In this document: one piece after another, positions 5,600 to 6,474 of the stretch
Numbering within the stretch: the first letter of the stretch is position 1
How the letters are laid out: each line of letters starts with the position of its first letter
From: Actinomycetota bacterium
GTDB lineage: Bacteria; Actinomycetota; Acidimicrobiia; IMCC26256; PALSA-610
NCBI GenBank assembly: GCA_030839105.1
Contig: JAUZEI010000551.1
Location: 1-6,474 of the forward strand
Direction: 5' to 3'
Length of the DNA: 6,474 bases
Position numbers and translations under genes: made by a program
Notes under the pieces: generated by a model
Databases searched by the model: none
What the model was told of the DNA's origin: nothing
Seen by the model: the letters and a program-made list of their open reading frames with translations, nothing else

Positions 5600-6346
5600 A
5601 TGATCCTGCAGCGGCCCCGGTGCCCGCTCCTCGTCGTGACTCTGCTGGCACTCACGTCGCTCGCGGCGTTGCTGAGCACCCGGCCCGACCTCACGCGCGA
5701 CGTGTGGTCCCGGGGCGACGATCTGGCGCTTGTCGCGGCGTGGACGATCGCCGTCGTCACCAGCGCGTGGCTCTTCGTCGTCGCGGGTGGGTGCGTCCTC
5801 GCGCTGAGCCTCGGTCGCCCCCGGCTCGCACGGCGACTCGCGCCCGGGCTTCCACCCGGCATCCGCCGGATGCTCGAGATCGGGGTCGTCACGGCCTGTA
5901 TCGCACTTCCTGCTCTCCCGGCCGCCGCGCTCGACGCGCCCGGGGTCTCGGTCGCCCCGGTCGCTGACCAGCCCGTCGTGCGCGCACTCGTCGCGGTCGC
6001 GCCGGCCGACGTCGCGCCGGTCCCGCGCGCCACTCCCCTCCCAACCCTTCGTCGGGAAGCCCCCGATCCGGCCCACGCCGGTCCTTCGACCCTCGACCCG
6101 GCACGCGTCGTTCCCGCACGCGTCGTTCCGGCCCGTGTCGTCGTGCGCCCCGGGGACAATCTCTGGCTGATCGCCCGGGTCGCGCTCGAGCGGGGCTCGG
6201 TGGCACGGTTCGACGACTCTGCCGTCGCGCGCTACTGGCAGGACGTGATCGGAGCGAACCGATCCACGTTGCGCTCCGGCGACCCGAGCCTCGTCTTCCC
6301 GGGCGAGATCATCGCGCTCCCGCCCGCTCCCCGGGGCGTGTCCTAG
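5600..6346 (+). CDS. Membrane-anchored LysM domain protein
   Basis: A 248-residue protein with three hydrophobic segments (about 8-25, 43-70 and 93-112). The loop between the second and third (72-90) carries six arginines, so by the positive-inside rule it is cytoplasmic and the C-terminal half faces outward. An Ala/Pro/Val linker (113-178) ends in three copies of a five-residue ARVVP-like unit. The C-terminal LysM domain (about 180-241) starts VVVRPGDNLWLIA, continues WQDVIGANR (213-221) and ends DPSLVFPGEIIALP (228-241). Its middle is longer than in a minimal LysM, as is common in actinobacterial proteins. LysM domains bind N-acetylglucosamine-containing polymers, usually peptidoglycan, so a wall-linked role at the outer face of the membrane is likely. 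No catalytic domain is present. Start ATG 5600 is chosen because of the promoter directly upstream. Confidence 0.85.
   Translation: MILQRPRCPLLVVTLLALTSLAALLSTRPDLTRDVWSRGDDLALVAAWTIAVVTSAWLFVVAGGCVLALSLGRPRLARRLAPGLPPGIRRMLEIGVVTACIALPALPAAALDAPGVSVAPVADQPVVRALVAVAPADVAPVPRATPLPTLRREAPDPAHAGPSTLDPARVVPARVVPARVVVRPGDNLWLIARVALERGSVARFDDSAVARYWQDVIGANRSTLRSGDPSLVFPGEIIALPPAPRGVS
6101..6145 (+). repeat. Three-copy 15-bp tandem repeat in the LysM protein linker
   Basis: Units at 6101-6115 and 6116-6130 are identical except for the last base; the third (6131-6145) has diverged. They encode ARVVP, ARVVP and ARVVV (residues 168-182), directly before and entering the LysM domain. Confidence 0.8.
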
Positions 6347-6349
6347 CCT
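6344..6349 (+). promoter_or_regulatory. Weak -10-like box before the right-edge synthetase gene
   Basis: TAGCCT fits TANNNT and ends seven bases before GTG 6357; its first three bases are the stop codon of the LysM gene. No -35 box is visible at the right distance and the region could equally be read through from the LysM gene. Confidence 0.25.
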
Positions 6350-6356
6350 CCGGGCC

Positions 6357-6474
6357 GTGCAAACTTCCCCGGGGGCACCCGAAGGTCATCTCCTGGTCGA
6401 CCAGTTGCGATTCATGGCCCGTTCGGGCGCCGATCGCATCGCATACACCGACCTCGACGCCGGTACGTCGATCA
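6357..6474 (+). CDS. Acyl-CoA synthetase / adenylate-forming enzyme, N-terminal fragment cut by window edge
   Basis: The first 39 codons of a gene that runs off the right edge. From the GTG at 6357 it contains HLLVDQLRFMARSGADRIAY (11-30) followed by TDLDAGTSI (31-39). This is the typical opening of AMP-binding enzymes, in which a helix with A-R-x-x-x-D-R-x-A-Y precedes the first strand and the 'TYAEL'-type segment. The first adenylation motif would lie outside the window, so the assignment rests on this N-terminal pattern and on the acyl-CoA context. GTG 6357 starts 10 bases after the LysM stop; an in-frame ATG at codon 20 (6414) would cut into the helix and is less likely. No Shine-Dalgarno sequence is seen. 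Confidence 0.65.
   Translation, partial: MQTSPGAPEGHLLVDQLRFMARSGADRIAYTDLDAGTSI

Noticed and set aside
5534..6076. Minus-strand frames opposite the LysM gene
   Set aside because: Their translations are Arg/Asp/Gly-rich and featureless, while the plus strand encodes helices with correct charge bias and a LysM domain.

Overview
The window is very GC-rich, tightly packed and contains no RNA gene, insertion sequence or CRISPR array. Gene content (several acyl-CoA enzymes, a TetR regulator, an extended actinobacterial-type LysM domain) and the apparent mix of leaderless and Shine-Dalgarno starts suggest the chromosome of a high-GC actinomycete (Actinomycetota). Acidimicrobiia-like bacteria are possible, but that is inference and cannot be settled from the sequence alone.

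Layout: (1) bases 1-586, minus strand: a TetR-family regulator cut by the left edge. Its start codon overlaps by two bases the start codon of the divergent gene. (2) 585-3228, plus strand: a two-gene unit encoding an AMP-forming acyl-CoA synthetase and an acyl-CoA dehydrogenase, a plausible activation step plus first beta-oxidation step for an unidentified carboxylic acid, probably controlled by the TetR protein. (3) 3265-4014, minus strand: a six-helix membrane protein resembling the membrane part of urate hydroxylase PuuD, convergent with the dehydrogenase across a small hairpin and with its own candidate promoter. (4) 4130-5527, minus strand: a probable two-gene unit in which a single-pass membrane protein of unknown function, with a cytoplasmic Arg-Pro-Ser-Phe-Ala repeat, precedes a PaaI-type hotdog thioesterase. 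(5) 5600-6346, plus strand: a three-helix membrane protein with an extracytoplasmic LysM domain, divergent from (4) across a 72-base region that appears to hold two back-to-back promoters. (6) 6357 to the right edge: the start of a second adenylate-forming enzyme, very probably another acyl-CoA synthetase.

The acyl-CoA synthetases, dehydrogenase and thioesterase together suggest fatty-acid or related carboxylic-acid metabolism. The most unusual items are the divergent pair of envelope proteins around 5528-5599, each carrying an in-frame 15-bp tandem repeat, the acyl-CoA dehydrogenase that seems to lack the usual catalytic glutamate, and the repeated placement of a -10-like box 6-7 bases before start codons, which suggests leaderless mRNAs. 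I do not see a clear new defence, mobile or biosynthetic system. The divergent membrane pair is the best candidate for something undescribed.
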